Notes: generated by a model from the letters alone, not told the origin. Positions 10,891 through 22,193 are shown, counted from the first letter of the stretch. The stretch is DNA of 64,000 nucleotides from Salvia splendens (GCF_004379255.2 NC_056032.1:28245322-28309321); one strand, 5' to 3'. Translations and numbers: made by a program.

Positions 10891-11479
10891 TCATGTTTAA
10901 TGAATATTGGTATTAGAATTGATATGGAATATTGGAGTAAGATAAAATGGTGTGTTGCAAGCGCATAATGCGGCAACAACCTTCACTAAATGCAAACGTG
11001 GTCTTAGTAAATGCTGAACAGGTCTAGTGAATTTGCTGCACATGCAACTCAGAAAAATATTGGCTTCTTTAATTTAATACTATAGTATTTGTTTATCTGT
11101 TCAAACACCAAATGCACATTAACCTGATCACAGTTGTGGCACTGAAATTATTGTGAGCGACAAACAAGGATCGATCCATTTTCGTTTAATTGTTTTGGTA
11201 CTTTTAATTATTGCATGTTTATAGTGATGTATTCATAATATCTTTGGGCGTGCCCAAAAACAACTAGAAATGAGGAGAAAATACGCAACCCACGAAAACC
11301 ACCAAGCACCACCAAAATAAAGCAGCTCATATATCTCGTGCTTCAAGCAACGAAAAAAAGAAGAAGAAGAAATTCAACAGCAGTTTCAGCTCAAGCTCTA
11401 GACTCAATGAATCAAACTTATTGAACAAAATAATAGCTGAAGAGCAATACTATAAACTTTTGCCACTCGACACGAAGCA

Positions 11480-11871
11480 ATATCGAGCAATCAATCCCAA
11501 ATTAAGCAATCGACCAACCCTCCGTTCTCGGACTTTTTCAGCGGCGGCCACCACACGGCTGCCTCTAGCTCCGCAGGGAACTTCTCCAGCATCGCTCCAA
11601 TCAGGGGGAGAAGTTACGCTCTGTCAAGAGCTAGAACTCTCTCCATCGCGCTTGCGACGTCGGTTTCGGTAATGAGATCGGTTAGGATCAGCGTCGTTTG
11701 GATCTCTTCGTGCAGTTGCTTGAACAATCTGGTGGCGTTGCGCTGCTCTTCAGCGAGCTGCGAGGGTTGGAGCTTGTTCACCGCCGCCGTCATCTCCACA
11801 AACAGCCCGGCGGAGGACGCCTTCAGGGGAAGAATCGGCGCATGTGCTGCGGCGGCGGAGAGACCGGCCAT
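11480..11871 (-). pseudogene. Captured gene fragment with one nonsense codon (A2)
   Basis: The minus-strand ATG at 11871 opens [20 protein letters not shown], then [20 protein letters not shown] and a helical stretch, ending [10 protein letters not shown] and TAA. Past that stop the same frame continues LLPLIGAMLEKFPAELEAAV, then WWPPLKK. The TAA therefore probably replaces a sense codon such as Tyr. It is GC-rich and free of other stops over about 120 codons. It reads as a recently captured piece of a plant protein I cannot name. An overlapping plus-strand frame is judged a shadow. Confidence 0.5.
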
Positions 11872-12045
11872 GCAGAAGCGAGTTCTCCAGCAGAATAGCC
11901 TCGTATGAATTTCATAAAATGATTTCCAAAACCCTTGGCCTATTTTACATTATTAAAATAAATAATATTTGTTTCATTAAGATGTGTGGCTGAGATTTGT
12001 TCTCTAGTTATACACTTAAAATTAGTTATATCTTGATCACTAACC

Positions 12046-12063
12046 TATATATATATATATATA
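12046..12063. repeat. (TA)n junction between A2 and A3
   Basis: A TA tract of about 18 bp between the GTGATC-bearing right end of A2 and left end of A3. Confidence 0.9.
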
Positions 12064-12289
12064 GTAGTGATCTATGGCAAATACCCCTTAACTATATAAC
12101 TAGAGAACAAATAATAGCCACAGGATCAAAAAAATCAAGGGCTAGTATTAATTTTCGAATTTAATGAGATATTAGCTCCCTCAATCACAAATTTACTCCA
12201 TAATAACAAGTTAGGGGTATTATGGTCATTGCACAATGAATTAACTCCAAAATCAGGTTAGATTCGAAAATTGAATTCATTTGAAACTG

Positions 12290-12770
12290 CGTCTTCTTCT
12301 CTATTCTCCTCTTCTCTGTTCACCATCGTAAAATCGCCGATTAAACCGCATTCAAGCCGTCGCCTATATTACATGTTGCACCCAAATTGTTTGAAACTGA
12401 AGATGAATTCATCAAATTTGGGAGAAATTTAAAATTAGTGTTTGAAGAAATGGGATTGGGAACCAAACCAATCTACTCAACGCTGGATCTGTTGGTGTTT
12501 GGGAAAATTGGGAGCGAGGGCATGAAGCTGCTTCCCCCAAATTGCTCCCCGCCGAACCCTTGATCCATCACACCAAAGCCGCCGCTAAAATCGAAATCCG
12601 CGGCAGTTCCTCCGCCAAATTGGACGAACTTACTGAGATTCCCATTGCAGGATCGTCCACATCAGCCATGACATAGCAGAGGAATGCCTGTTCCTGGCAG
12701 GGAGACTCTGATAGCACGTTGTGCTACAAGCCGTCGCCGATTACGTGTTTAATCATGCCCATCGTAATAA
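12290..12770 (-). pseudogene. Captured coding-like fragment, glycine-rich (A3, left)
   Basis: A GC-rich block whose minus-strand frame contains FVQFGGGTAADFDFSGGFGV, then MDQGFGGEQFGGSSFMPSLP and IFPNTNRSS, without a stop over about 50 codons. I do not recognise it. The limits are soft and no start codon is defined. Confidence 0.3.
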
Positions 12771-12779
12771 TTGTAAAGG

Positions 12780-12945
12780 CTAAGAAGAACAAATTTGCTG
12801 TTGTAAACTTCAAGCGTTCAAGAACTATTGTAGAAAACTTCATTTAAATTCAATAGCAAGTATTTATTTTACATTAATATCTTGTTTACTATTTAAATCA
12901 CTATTGTGTTGTATCTATTTACTTCACTGAATAAGGAAGTAGTGT
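12780..12945 (+). repeat. Segment shared by A3 and B2
   Basis: From AAACTTCAAGCGTTCA through TTCATTTAAATTCAATAGCA to ACTTCACTGAATAAGGAA this matches 19690-19840 of B2 in reverse complement. In both places the 44-bp unit follows immediately. It shows that family A contains DNA also found next to the ULP1 gene of family B. Confidence 0.7.
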
Positions 12946-15790
12946 TTTGTAAACAAGAGTGAAGTAAAATCATAATAAGAGTGACGTGTTTTGTGAACAA
13001 AAGTGAAGTAAAATCAGATTAAGAGTGATGTGTTTTGTGAACAAGAGTGAAGTAAAATCAGAATAAGAGTGATGTGTTTTGTGAACAAGAGTGAAGTAAA
13101 ATCAGAGTAAGAGTGATGTGTTTTGTGAACAAGAGTGAAGTAAAATCAGAGTAAGAGTGATGTATTTTGTGAACAAGAGTGAAATAAAATCAGAGTAAGA
13201 GTGATGTGTTTTGTGAACAAGTGTGAAGTAAAATCAGAGTAAGAGTGATGTGTTTTGTGAACAAGAGTGAAGTAAAATCAGATTAAGAGTGATGTGTTTT
13301 GTGAACAAGAGTGAAGTAAAATCAGAGTAACAGTGATGTGTTTTGTGAACAAGAGTGAAGTAAAATCAGAATAAGACTGATCTGTTTTGTGAACAAGAGA
13401 GAAGTAAAATCACAGTAAAAGTGATGTGTTTTGTGAACAAGAGCGAAGTAAAATCAGAATAAGAGTGATGCGTTTTGTGAACAAGAGTAAAGTAAAATCA
13501 GGTTAAGAGTGATGCGTTTTGTGAACAAGAGTGAAGTAAAATCAGAGTAAGAGTGATGCGTTTTGTGAACAAGAGTGAAGTAAAATCAGAGTAAGAGTGA
13601 TGTGTTTTGTGAACAAGAGTGAAGTAAAATCGGAGTAAGAGTGATGCGTTTTGTGAACAAGAGTGAAGTAAAATCATAATAAGAGTGATGTGTTTTGTGA
13701 ACAATAGTGAAGTAAAATCAGAATAAGAGTGTTGTGTTTTGTGAACAAGAGTGAAGTAAAATCATGCTAAGAGTGATGTGTTTTGTAAACAAGAGTGAAG
13801 TAAAATCAGAGTAAGAGTGATGTGTTTCGTGAACAAGAGTGATGTAAAATCAGAATAAGAGTGATGTGTTTTGTGAACAAGAGTGAAATAAAATCAGATT
13901 AAGAGTGATGTGTTTTGTGAACAAGAGTGAAGTAAAATCATGCTAAGAGTGATGTGTTTTGTGAACAAGAGTGAAGTAAAATCAGAATAAGAGTGATGTA
14001 TTTTGTGAACAGGAGTGAAGTAAAATCAGAATAAGAGTGATGTGTTTTGTGAACAAGAGTGAAGTAAAATCATGCTAAGAGTGATGTGTTTTGTGAACAA
14101 GAGTGAAGTAAAATCAGATTAAGAGTAATATGTTTTGTGAACAAGAGTGAAGTAAAATCAGAATAAGAGTGATGTGTTTTGTGAACAAGAGTGAAGTAAA
14201 ATCAGATTAAGAGTAATATGTTTTGTGAACAAGAGTGAAGTAAAATCAGAATAAGAGTGATGTGTTTTGTGAACAAGAGTGAGGTAAAATCATGCTAAGA
14301 GTGATGTGTTTTGTGAACAAGAGTGAAGTAAAATCAGAATAAGAGGGATGTGTTTTGTGAACAAGAGTGAAGTAAAATCAGAATAAGAGTGATGTGTTTT
14401 GTGAACAAGAGTGAAGTAAAATCATAATAAGAGTGAAGTGTTTTGTAAACAAGAGTGAAGTAAAATCATGCTAAGAGTGATGTGTTTTGTGAACAAGAGT
14501 GAAGTAAAATCAGAATAAGAGTGATGTGTTTTGTGAACAAGAGTGAAGTAAAATCAGAATAAGAGTGATTTGTTTTGTGAACAAGAGTGAAGTAAAATCA
14601 GAGTAAGAGTGATGTGTTTTGTGAACAAGAGTTAAGTAAAATCAGATTAAGAGTGATGTGTTTTGTGAACAAGAGTGAAGTAAAATCAGAGTAAGAGTGA
14701 TGTGTTTTGTGAACAAGAGTGAAGTAAAATCAGATTAAGAGTGATGCGTTTTGTGAACAAGAGTGAAGTAAAATCAGAGTAAGAGTGATGCGTTTTGTGA
14801 ACAAGAGTGAAGTAAAATCAGAGTAAGAGTGATGTGTTTTGTGAACAAGAGTGAAGTAAAATCGGAGTAAGAGTGATGCGTTTTGTGAACAAGAGTGAAG
14901 TAAAATCATAATAAGAGTGATGTGTTTTGTGAACAAGAGTGAAGTAAAATCAGAATAAGAGTGTTGTGTTTTGTGAACAAGAGTGAAGTAAAATCAGAGT
15001 AAGAGTGATGTATTTTGTAAACAAGAGTGAAGTAAAATCAGAGTAAGAGTGATGTGTTTCGTGAACAAGAGTGACGTAAAATCAGAATAAGAGTGATGCG
15101 TTTTGTGAACAAGAGTGAAGTAAAATCAGATTAAGAGTGATGTGTTTTGTGAACAAGAGTGAAGTAAAATCATGCTAAGAGTGATGTGTTTTGTGAAAAA
15201 GAGTGAAGTAAAATCAGAATAAGAGTGATGTGTTTTGTAAACAACAGTGAAGTAAAAACATAATAAGAGTGATGTGTTTTGTAAACAAGAGTGAAGTAAA
15301 ATCAGAATAAGAGTGATGTGTTTTGTGAACAAGAGTGAAGTAAAATCAGAGTAAGAGTGATGTGTTTTGTGAACAAGAGTGAAGTAAAATCAGAGTAAGA
15401 GTGATGTGTTTTGTGAACAAGAGTGAAGTAAAATCAGAATAAGAGTGATGTGTTTTGTGAACAAGAGTGAAGTAAAATCATGCTAAGAGTGATGTGTTTT
15501 GTAAACAACAGTGAAGTAAAATCATAATAAGAGTGATGTGTTTTGTAAACAAGAGTGAAGTAAAATCATGCTAAGAGTGATGTGTTTTGTAAACAAGAGT
15601 GAAGTAAAATCATGATAAGAGTGATGTGTTTTGTAAACAAGAGTAAAGTAAAATTATGCTAAGATTGATGTGTTTTGTAAACAACAGTGAAGTAAAATCA
15701 TGCTAAGAGTGATGTGTTTTGTAAACAATAGTGAAGTAAAATCATAATAAGAGTGATATGTTTTGTAAACAACAGTTGTAAACAACATTG
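12940..15790 (+). repeat. 44-bp minisatellite, about 64 units (A3)
   Basis: The longest array in the window. Most units read AGTGAAGTAAAATCAGAATA AG plus AGTGATGTGTTTTGTGAACA AG. Variant classes (GAGTAAG, GATTAAG, ATGCTAAG, ATAATAAG, and GATGCG for GATGTG) recur in blocks. For example, 13498-13704 and 14730-14936 carry almost the same variant order, indicating a segmental duplication of about 1.23 kb within the array. Units near the right end use TGTAAACAA instead of TGTGAACAA. Confidence 0.95.
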
Positions 15791-16158
15791 AAGTAAAAGC
15801 ACTACCTTTAATTACTGTTAATGGTCAATATATTGCTTCATTATATAAATACAATCATTACACACAAGATTAAAATCAACTGATTAAGACTAACACAGTG
15901 TGAATATTGAATAAAATTAATTTACAAGGAAACCCTTCTAGACTTTAACGAATATATCAAAATGTTTCTTCTCGGAATGTTCATTTGTTGACCAATTTTA
16001 GTAAAACCAAATTATAGTGACATAATCGAGTTTAATACAGTATTTATCATTCCGCCCACCAACTTGGAAAAAAATAAACACAAGTCAACAAAACCCCCCA
16101 ATTTATATAAATTCCTTAATATTTTTTGTATTGAATTCCAGATTTGATCTAAAATTAG
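15791..16158. other. AT-rich internal part of A3, no gene
   Basis: The region between the end of the array and the right-hand captured fragment has no open frame of note, no repeat unit and no recognisable motif. Confidence 0.5.
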
Positions 16159-16530
16159 ATGGCAGCAGCCATGAATTCTGCAGTGTCGAGAAATCCTACA
16201 GTTCGATTCAGCAGAATAAATGAGGAATTCGGCTACAGCGCCGGCGCGAGGAGCAGTGGCTGGAGAATTTTTTCAACGCGGCGGAGCGGGCATAATCTGA
16301 TGAGTTCGTGGAGCTATCGGCGAGTTAGTGGAGCTATCGGCGAGATCGGGTAAACTGAAGTGACGGCGGAGCTGAAGAAGGTGGTGGAAAAGAAGATATC
16401 GGAGAATGACGCGGAGGTGAACAAGGCTCAGGGTGATTTTGCGACGGCGATCGACGGGGAAGAGAAACAGAAAGACAATAATCACTATAATTTCCAACGA
16501 GATTTGGAAATTGAAACTGCATAATTTCAT
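16159..16530 (+). pseudogene. Captured coding-like fragment (A3, right)
   Basis: ATG at 16159 opens MAAAMNSAVSRNPTVRFSRI, then NEEFGYSAGARSSGW. Beyond a frame change a charged helix-like stretch (ELKKVVEKKISENDAEVNKA) follows. A phrase containing GTGGAGCTATCGGCGAG is duplicated at 16308-16345, which adds to the frame disruption. It is GC-rich against an AT-rich background and not recognised. It is interpreted as a captured and decayed exon. Confidence 0.35.
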
Positions 16531-16676
16531 ATTTAAATTTCATAATGTAATTGCCAAATAGACCCTTGGCTTATTTTATATTATTAAAATAAATAATATT
16601 TGTTCTAATAAGATGTGTGGCTGAGATTTGTTCTCTAGTTATACACTTAAGATTAGTTAGATCTTGATCACTAACC

Positions 16677-16690
16677 TATATATATATATA
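16677..16690. repeat. (TA)n junction between A3 and B2
   Basis: A TA tract of about 14 bp, the shortest junction in the train. Confidence 0.9.
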
Positions 16691-16860
16691 GTCGTGATCA
16701 TATGATAACTTTAAATATCGTAATAACCCTATAACCAAATCTGGACCACACATATTTCTAATCACGCGGTTGAGATTCAAACTTAGATTTACTTCATAAA
16801 AAAAAGCGCGGGGGTAAAATTGTCATTTCTCTCATTTAATTTCTGAATTTTGCCAAATAT

Positions 16861-18705
16861 CACGTAAAATGATAAAATGATAGGTTTATTGCATAGAATG
16901 ATAGTTTTGAGATTCAAACTTAGATTTACTTCATAAAAAAAGCGCAGGGGTAAAACTATCATTTCCCTCATTTAATTTCTGAATTTCGCTAAATATCACG
17001 TAAAATGATAAAATGATAGGTTTATTGCATAGAATGAGAGTTTTTCCGGATATAATGATACTCTGAGTTGATAAAATGATACTTTTGACTGACTGATAAA
17101 ATGATAGGTTTATTGCATAGAATGATAGTTTTGCCGGATAGAATGATACTCTGAGTTGATAAAATGATACTTTTGACTGACTGATAAAATGATAAAATGA
17201 TAGGTTTATTGCATAGAATGATAGTTTTGCCGGATAGAATGATACTCTGAGTTGATAAAATGATACTTTTGACTGACTGATAAAATGATAAAATGTTAGG
17301 TTTATTGCATAGAATGATAGTTTTGCCGGATAGAATGATACTCTGAGTTGATAAAATGATACTTTTAGCTTATAAATGTTAGGTTTACTGCATAATATGA
17401 TAGTTTTGCCGGATAGAATGATACTTTCAACCGATAGAATGATAGTTTTGCCGGGTAGAATGATACTTTCAGCCGATAGAATGATAGGTATTTTTGGTGT
17501 ATAAAATGACATTTTTGTTTAATAAAATGATACTTTTACCTTATAAAATGATAATCTAAGCGGATAAAATGACAGTTAGCTTATAAAAATGATAGTTTAG
17601 CTGAAGAAATTGCATATAAGCTGATAAAATGATACTTTAACGTGACAAAATGACATAAAACTGATAAAATGATAGTTTTGCCGGATAGAATGATACTTTC
17701 AGCCGATAGAATGATAGTTTTGCCGGGTAGAATGATACTTTCAGCTGATAGAATGATAGGTATTTTTGATGTATAAAATGACATTTTTGTTTAATAAAAT
17801 GATACTTTTACCTGATAAAATGATAATCTAAGCGGATAAAATGATAGTAACCTGATAAAAATGATACTATGAGTTGATAAAATGATACGTTTACTGCTTT
17901 GTAGGTTTGTATATTATGTATTGTGCCGATTATATTAGGTGTATTGCATAGAATGATAGTTTTGCCGGATAGAATGATACTCTGAGTTGATAAAATGATA
18001 CTTTTGACTGACTGATAAAATGATATATGTTAGGTTTATTGCATAGAATGATAGTTTTGCCGGATAGAATGATACTCTGAGTTGATAAAATGATACTTTT
18101 AACTGACTGATAAAATGATATATGTTAGGTTTATTGCATAGAATGATAGTTTTGCCGGATAGAATGATACTCTGAGTTGATAAAATGATACTTTTGACTG
18201 ACTGATAAAATGATATATGTTAGGTTTATTGCATAGAATGATAGTTTTGCCGGATAGAATGATACTCTGAGTTGATAAAATGATACTTTTAACTGACTGA
18301 TAAAATGATATATGTTAGGTTTATTGCATAGAATGATAGTTTTGCCGGATAGAATGATACTCTGAGTTGATAAAATGATACTTTTGACTGACTGATAAAA
18401 TGATAAAATGATATATGTTAGGTTTATTGCATAGAATGATAGTTTTGCCGGATAGAATGATACTCTGAGTTGATAAAATGATACTTTTGACTGACTGATA
18501 AAATGATAGGTTTATTGCATAGAATGATAGTTTTGCCGGATAGAATTATACTCTAAGTTAATAAAGTGATACTTTTGACTGACTGATAAAATAATAAAAT
18601 GATATATGTTAGGTTTATTGCATAGAATGATAGTTTTTCCGGATAGAATGATACTCTGAGTTGATAAAATGATACTTTTGACTGACTGATAAAATGATAA
18701 AATGA
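16861..18705 (-). repeat. 42-bp minisatellite, left block of B2
   Basis: The minus-strand units are the same 21+21 halves (TATCATTTTATC and TATCATTCTATCCGGC). Here they form higher-order units of about 120 bp containing TTTTGACTGACTGATAAAAT and GGTTTATTGCATAGAATGAT. The order is opposite to the block at 18835, so the two face each other. Confidence 0.9.
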
Positions 18706-18830
18706 GCGAAATTCAGAAATTAAATGAGCGAAATTTGGATACGTAAATTTTATCATGAGCGAAATGACATATTTACCCCCACGCTTTTTTTTATGAAGTA
18801 AATCTAAGTTTGAATCTAAACCTACATATC
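18700..18830 (+). repeat. Internal copy of the transposase-side subterminal sequence
   Basis: GAGCGAAATTCAGAAATTAA, then ATGACATATTTACCCCCACG, then TTTATGAAGTAAATCTAAGT and TTGAATC match 27256-27325 in the same orientation. The extreme end with GTGATC is missing. It marks a former element end now internal to B2. Confidence 0.65.
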
Positions 18831-18834
18831 AACA

Positions 18835-19585
18835 TAAAGTATCATTTTATCAACACAGAGTATCATTCTATCAGTCAAAACTATCATTTTATGCAGTAAA
18901 TCTAACATTTATAAACAAAAGTATCATTTTATCCACTCAAAGTATCATTCTATCAGTCAGAAATATCATTTTATCGGCTGCAAGTATCATTTTGTCATTT
19001 TATAGGTTAGAAATATGATTTTATCTACTGCGAGTAACATTTATCATTTTATAAACTCAGAGTATCATTCTATCCGGCAAAACTATCATTTTATATAGTA
19101 AACCTAACATTTATAAGCCAAAAGTATCATTTTATCAACTTAAAGTATCATTCTATCCGGCAAAACTATCATTTTATCAGCTATATGTCATTTCTTCAGC
19201 TTATATATCATTTTATAAGGTTATCAGGTTAAAGTGTCATGTTATGACGAATGTATCATTTTATAAACAAAAGTATCATTTTATCAACTCAAAGTATCAT
19301 TCTATCAGTCAGAAATATCATTTTATCGGCTTAAGTATCATTTTGTCATTTTATAGGATAGAAATATCATTTTATCTGCTGCGAGTAACATTTATCATTT
19401 TATAAACTCAGAGTATCATTCTATCCGGTAAAACTATCATTTTGTCAACTCGCAGTATCATTCTATCGGTAAAAGTATCATTTTATCAACTCAGAGTATC
19501 ATTCTATCAAGCAAAACTATCATTTTATCCAGTAAACCTAACATTTATAAGCCAAAAGTATCATCTTAACTACCAATCATTGGCT
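18835..19585 (+). repeat. 42-bp minisatellite, second block of B2
   Basis: Plus-strand TATCATTTTATCAACTCAGA and TATCATTCTATCAGTCAAAA variants alternate, with several degenerate spacers (ATATGTCATTTCTTCAGC). The end of the block joins directly to a transposase exon 2 remnant. Confidence 0.9.
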
Positions 19586-19705
19586 TCAAAGCATCATCAC
19601 AAACAGGAATGTACATATCTACAAATCAGTAAAAGTATCATTTTATCAAGCAAAACACATCACTCTTATTCGGATTTTACTTCACTCTTGTTCACAAAAC
19701 ACTAG
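19570..19705 (-). pseudogene. Third copy of transposase exon 2 start, then a 44-bp unit
   Basis: ACCAATCATTGGCTTCAAAG, then ACAAACAGGAATGTACATA repeats the first ~60 bp of transposase exon 2 (compare 25470-25535). It runs into one 42-bp half-unit and then into about 1.3 units of the 44-bp repeat (19648-19705). This is a direct physical junction between family B and family A repeats. Confidence 0.65.
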
Positions 19706-19977
19706 TTCCTTATTCAGTGAAGTAAATAGATATAACACAACAGTGAATTAAATAGTAAACAAGATATTAATGTACATTAAGTACTTGCTATTGAATTTAA
19801 ATGAAGTTTTCTACAATAGCTTATGAACGCTTGAAGTTTACAATCATTTTTTCCACATCTGTGTTATTTGTTTTCCTATATTCTTCATAATGCTTTGATG
19901 CTAGTGACAAGATATTCAATGCCTCATGGTTTTTTTTCCGACAATAATAATGCGCTGCAATACTTTTCTCTCAGTCT

Positions 19978-22193
19978 TTAGAGTATTCCCTTGCTTCTTG
20001 CAGTTAATCCACAATTCCAATCTTGTTCACGCTCACCATAATAACATTCCAAATGTCGCATCAAAAAAACTCCACAATCTTCTACATTTGATGTTGTTCT
20101 CCAAGGCATTTTGAGCCTTACTATGCTCGCATACTTTATTGATTTGCTTTGGTTGTGATACCCCATTTTTGTCAAAAAATGACAAAAAAAATAATCTTTG
20201 CAATATATCATTATGAATATCAGATGTAGTTCACTATAAAGAGTGCTATACTTTACTGTAATCACAAAAATACTTCACTATATATCATGTATACTTACCA
20301 CATTTCCAGGTATGCCACCATATTTGATTAATACGTCCTCATCGTCAGCATTCTTCGAATTGTCAATCACCACTATACTTTTAGTACTAAATCTGAAGCA
20401 TATGGTATAGTAATGTTCTACAGCACATATTGGAAAGAACACCTACATAGATAATAATAATAATTTCAGAATAAAAACAATTAGTAATATAACAAAGAAT
20501 CAATTGTGTTCAGTATTTACCAAATCTACATCGTCCCATTTGAAATACGGAATTTGTTCAACCTAAGTTTGTAAATTGTCACAGAATCTATCAAATAGTT
20601 TCAGTGGGTAAAATGATAAACTTACTAGTTGCACTTGATATAATTATAGTTGCACTTGATAAAATGATAGTTTTAGGGGATAAAATGATACTTTGACTTT
20701 ATATAATGACATAAATCGTTTAACACACTGAAATCTTTTGTATTAGGAGAGAAACTTCCTGATGCTGCTGCTGATGAAGATGATAGACAAGCATATATAT
20801 AATCATGCTTTATAATGAAGATATACCATGCAATTTATTTTTCAAAATTTATATTATTCTTACGGATGGGTATGTTGTGAAAAAGAGGCTCCTTGATGAA
20901 GATAGAGCCCTGTATCCTTCCATATTATTCAAATAAGAAGCTCATGCACTGATCACACCCACTTCTATTAGCGTACGTGGCAATAGTGAACAGAATTCTC
21001 TTTTTGTTACCGTTATGACATTATCATCATACACTATGGCGTCCCTGTTCAAATATGTGTGTGTGTTAGCACATCTTTTGTATATTTTTCTTCTAAATCA
21101 GAACTATAATATAAATCTTACTCATTTGATTCATATGTTGTCATAATCCACAAAAAGATTTGTGACTCCTTCAAGGTAAACTTGGTTTTGGCTTGGACCA
21201 TCCACTCCATTTGTTCAATCCTAGCAGTTGCCTGTCAAGGCAAGAATGATATGAAAACTTCACTATATAAGACATATAGTTCACTTCATGGTTGTTAGAA
21301 GTGTTGGTGAATGGATGAGATATATCATTGCTTAACACTTACCATGTCCGGATTGTAAACTACTATTTCGGTTGAAGGATTATAATCATTTGTCTCCTGC
21401 AAATAGTGAAATGTGATATAACATAAGAATAAAAACTCAAAAAAGTAAATAAATTGTTTCCCAAATCTTCAACTTACTGGTTTCTTTCCCAAGTTAATAT
21501 CAGGCAAAATTGATGTGCCTTCATTCACTAATTTGCATTTTTCATCACGGGCTTCCATCATTTTTTCCATAAGCTGAATCCATTCTGGATCATCTTCTTG
21601 ATCCTCTTCCATAGCATGTGTCATGTTTTCAATTGGCTTAGACACAGCTTGGTCCCCTTGATCAACCTCCACACCAACCATCTTTAGTGCATTTATAGCT
21701 GCAACTTTGAAGCAATTGGTGTCATTGGTATTTGCTGGAGCATCTTTTATATACCTCATCATTTTACTAATAGCATCTGCAGCCTCCCTAATTGAACTTT
21801 TAATTTCATCACACGAAGAAACTTTATAACTAATATCTTGAACACTCTTTCCTTTATCCTGTTTCTTTCTGGCAAGCATTTCTTCTTCATCGTTGGTTTG
21901 TGACCTCCCACGCTTTGAGGCTGGAAATAAAGATAAACTTCTTCGAATAAACCGCTGAGTTAGGATATGGAACAAGGTATGTATTGATGATACAAAACCA
22001 AGTATGAAGTAAATTCGAAGAAAATTCATCATGCTGTCATATGTAACTATAAATCTACACTAAAAAACTATAGAATCTTAAAAAAAGGATAATCGCAGGC
22101 AAAATGATAAAATCGAGCAAAAACAAAAGTGAAATAAGTAAAAAACTTCATCCAACCTTTCTTCGATGATCCTTGAGCGTTTTCCGACGTCAT
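19978..22193 (-). pseudogene. ULP1-like (C48) cysteine protease gene of the transposon, one nonsense codon
   Basis: Proposed exons: 22193-22157 (MTSENAQGSSKK), 21920-21478, 21396-21343, 21231-about 21120, then exons through 21045-20880, 20450-20316 and about 20110-19978. The first joins keep frame at CCAG acceptors and GT donors. The second exon is charged and has no known domain. The catalytic parts are visible. His is in VEHYYTICF (20412-20414). Asp is in IVVIDNSKN (about 20363). Cys is in EDCGVFLMRHLECYYG (about 20075). The order His-Asp-Cys and the DCGVF box are those of ULP1/SENP SUMO proteases. In the exon before the His, VGVISA is followed by TGA where the family has Trp, so the copy is probably dead. 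Its role in transposition is unknown. Confidence 0.65.

Larger units (their letters stand above)
9067..12045 (+). mobile_element. Family A transposon, copy A2
   Basis: A 2.98-kb element. The left end is GAGTAGTGATCTAGGGCAAG, then ATAACTAGAGAACAAATCA and an A-rich stretch containing AAAATCAAGGGCTAG. The right end reversed is GGTTAGTGATCAAGATATAA, then TATAACTAGAGAACAAATC. Inside are a small cysteine-rich gene start (9385-9546), a 44-bp array and a second coding-like fragment (11480-11871). Both fragments are on the minus strand and both are broken. There is no transposase. It shares its left (TA)n with B1 and its right (TA)n with A3. Confidence 0.75.
12064..16676 (+). mobile_element. Family A transposon, copy A3
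   Basis: A 4.6-kb element. The left end GTAGTGATCTATGGCAAATA and right end (reversed) GGTTAGTGATCAAGATCTAA are the same types as in A2. Internal order: captured fragment (12290-12770), a 170-bp segment shared with B2 (12780-12945), a very long 44-bp array, an AT-rich gap, then a second captured fragment (16159-16530). Most of its size difference from A2 comes from array length. It has no transposase. Confidence 0.75.

Noticed and set aside
10403..10979. Overlapping minus-strand frames (MFTKHITLIMILLHSC type) in the 44-bp arrays
   Set aside because: They are a reading-frame effect of a 44-bp unit (132-bp super-period), occur in every copy of the array, and have no start or context of a gene.
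11421..11908. Plus-strand frames over the A2 right fragment
   Set aside because: The minus strand has a better N-terminus and continues past its single stop as one protein, so the plus frames are judged shadows.
12940..15790. Possible CRISPR-like or centromeric satellite array
   Set aside because: Units are contiguous with no unique spacers, and every array is confined inside a transposon with defined ends, so it is an element-internal minisatellite.
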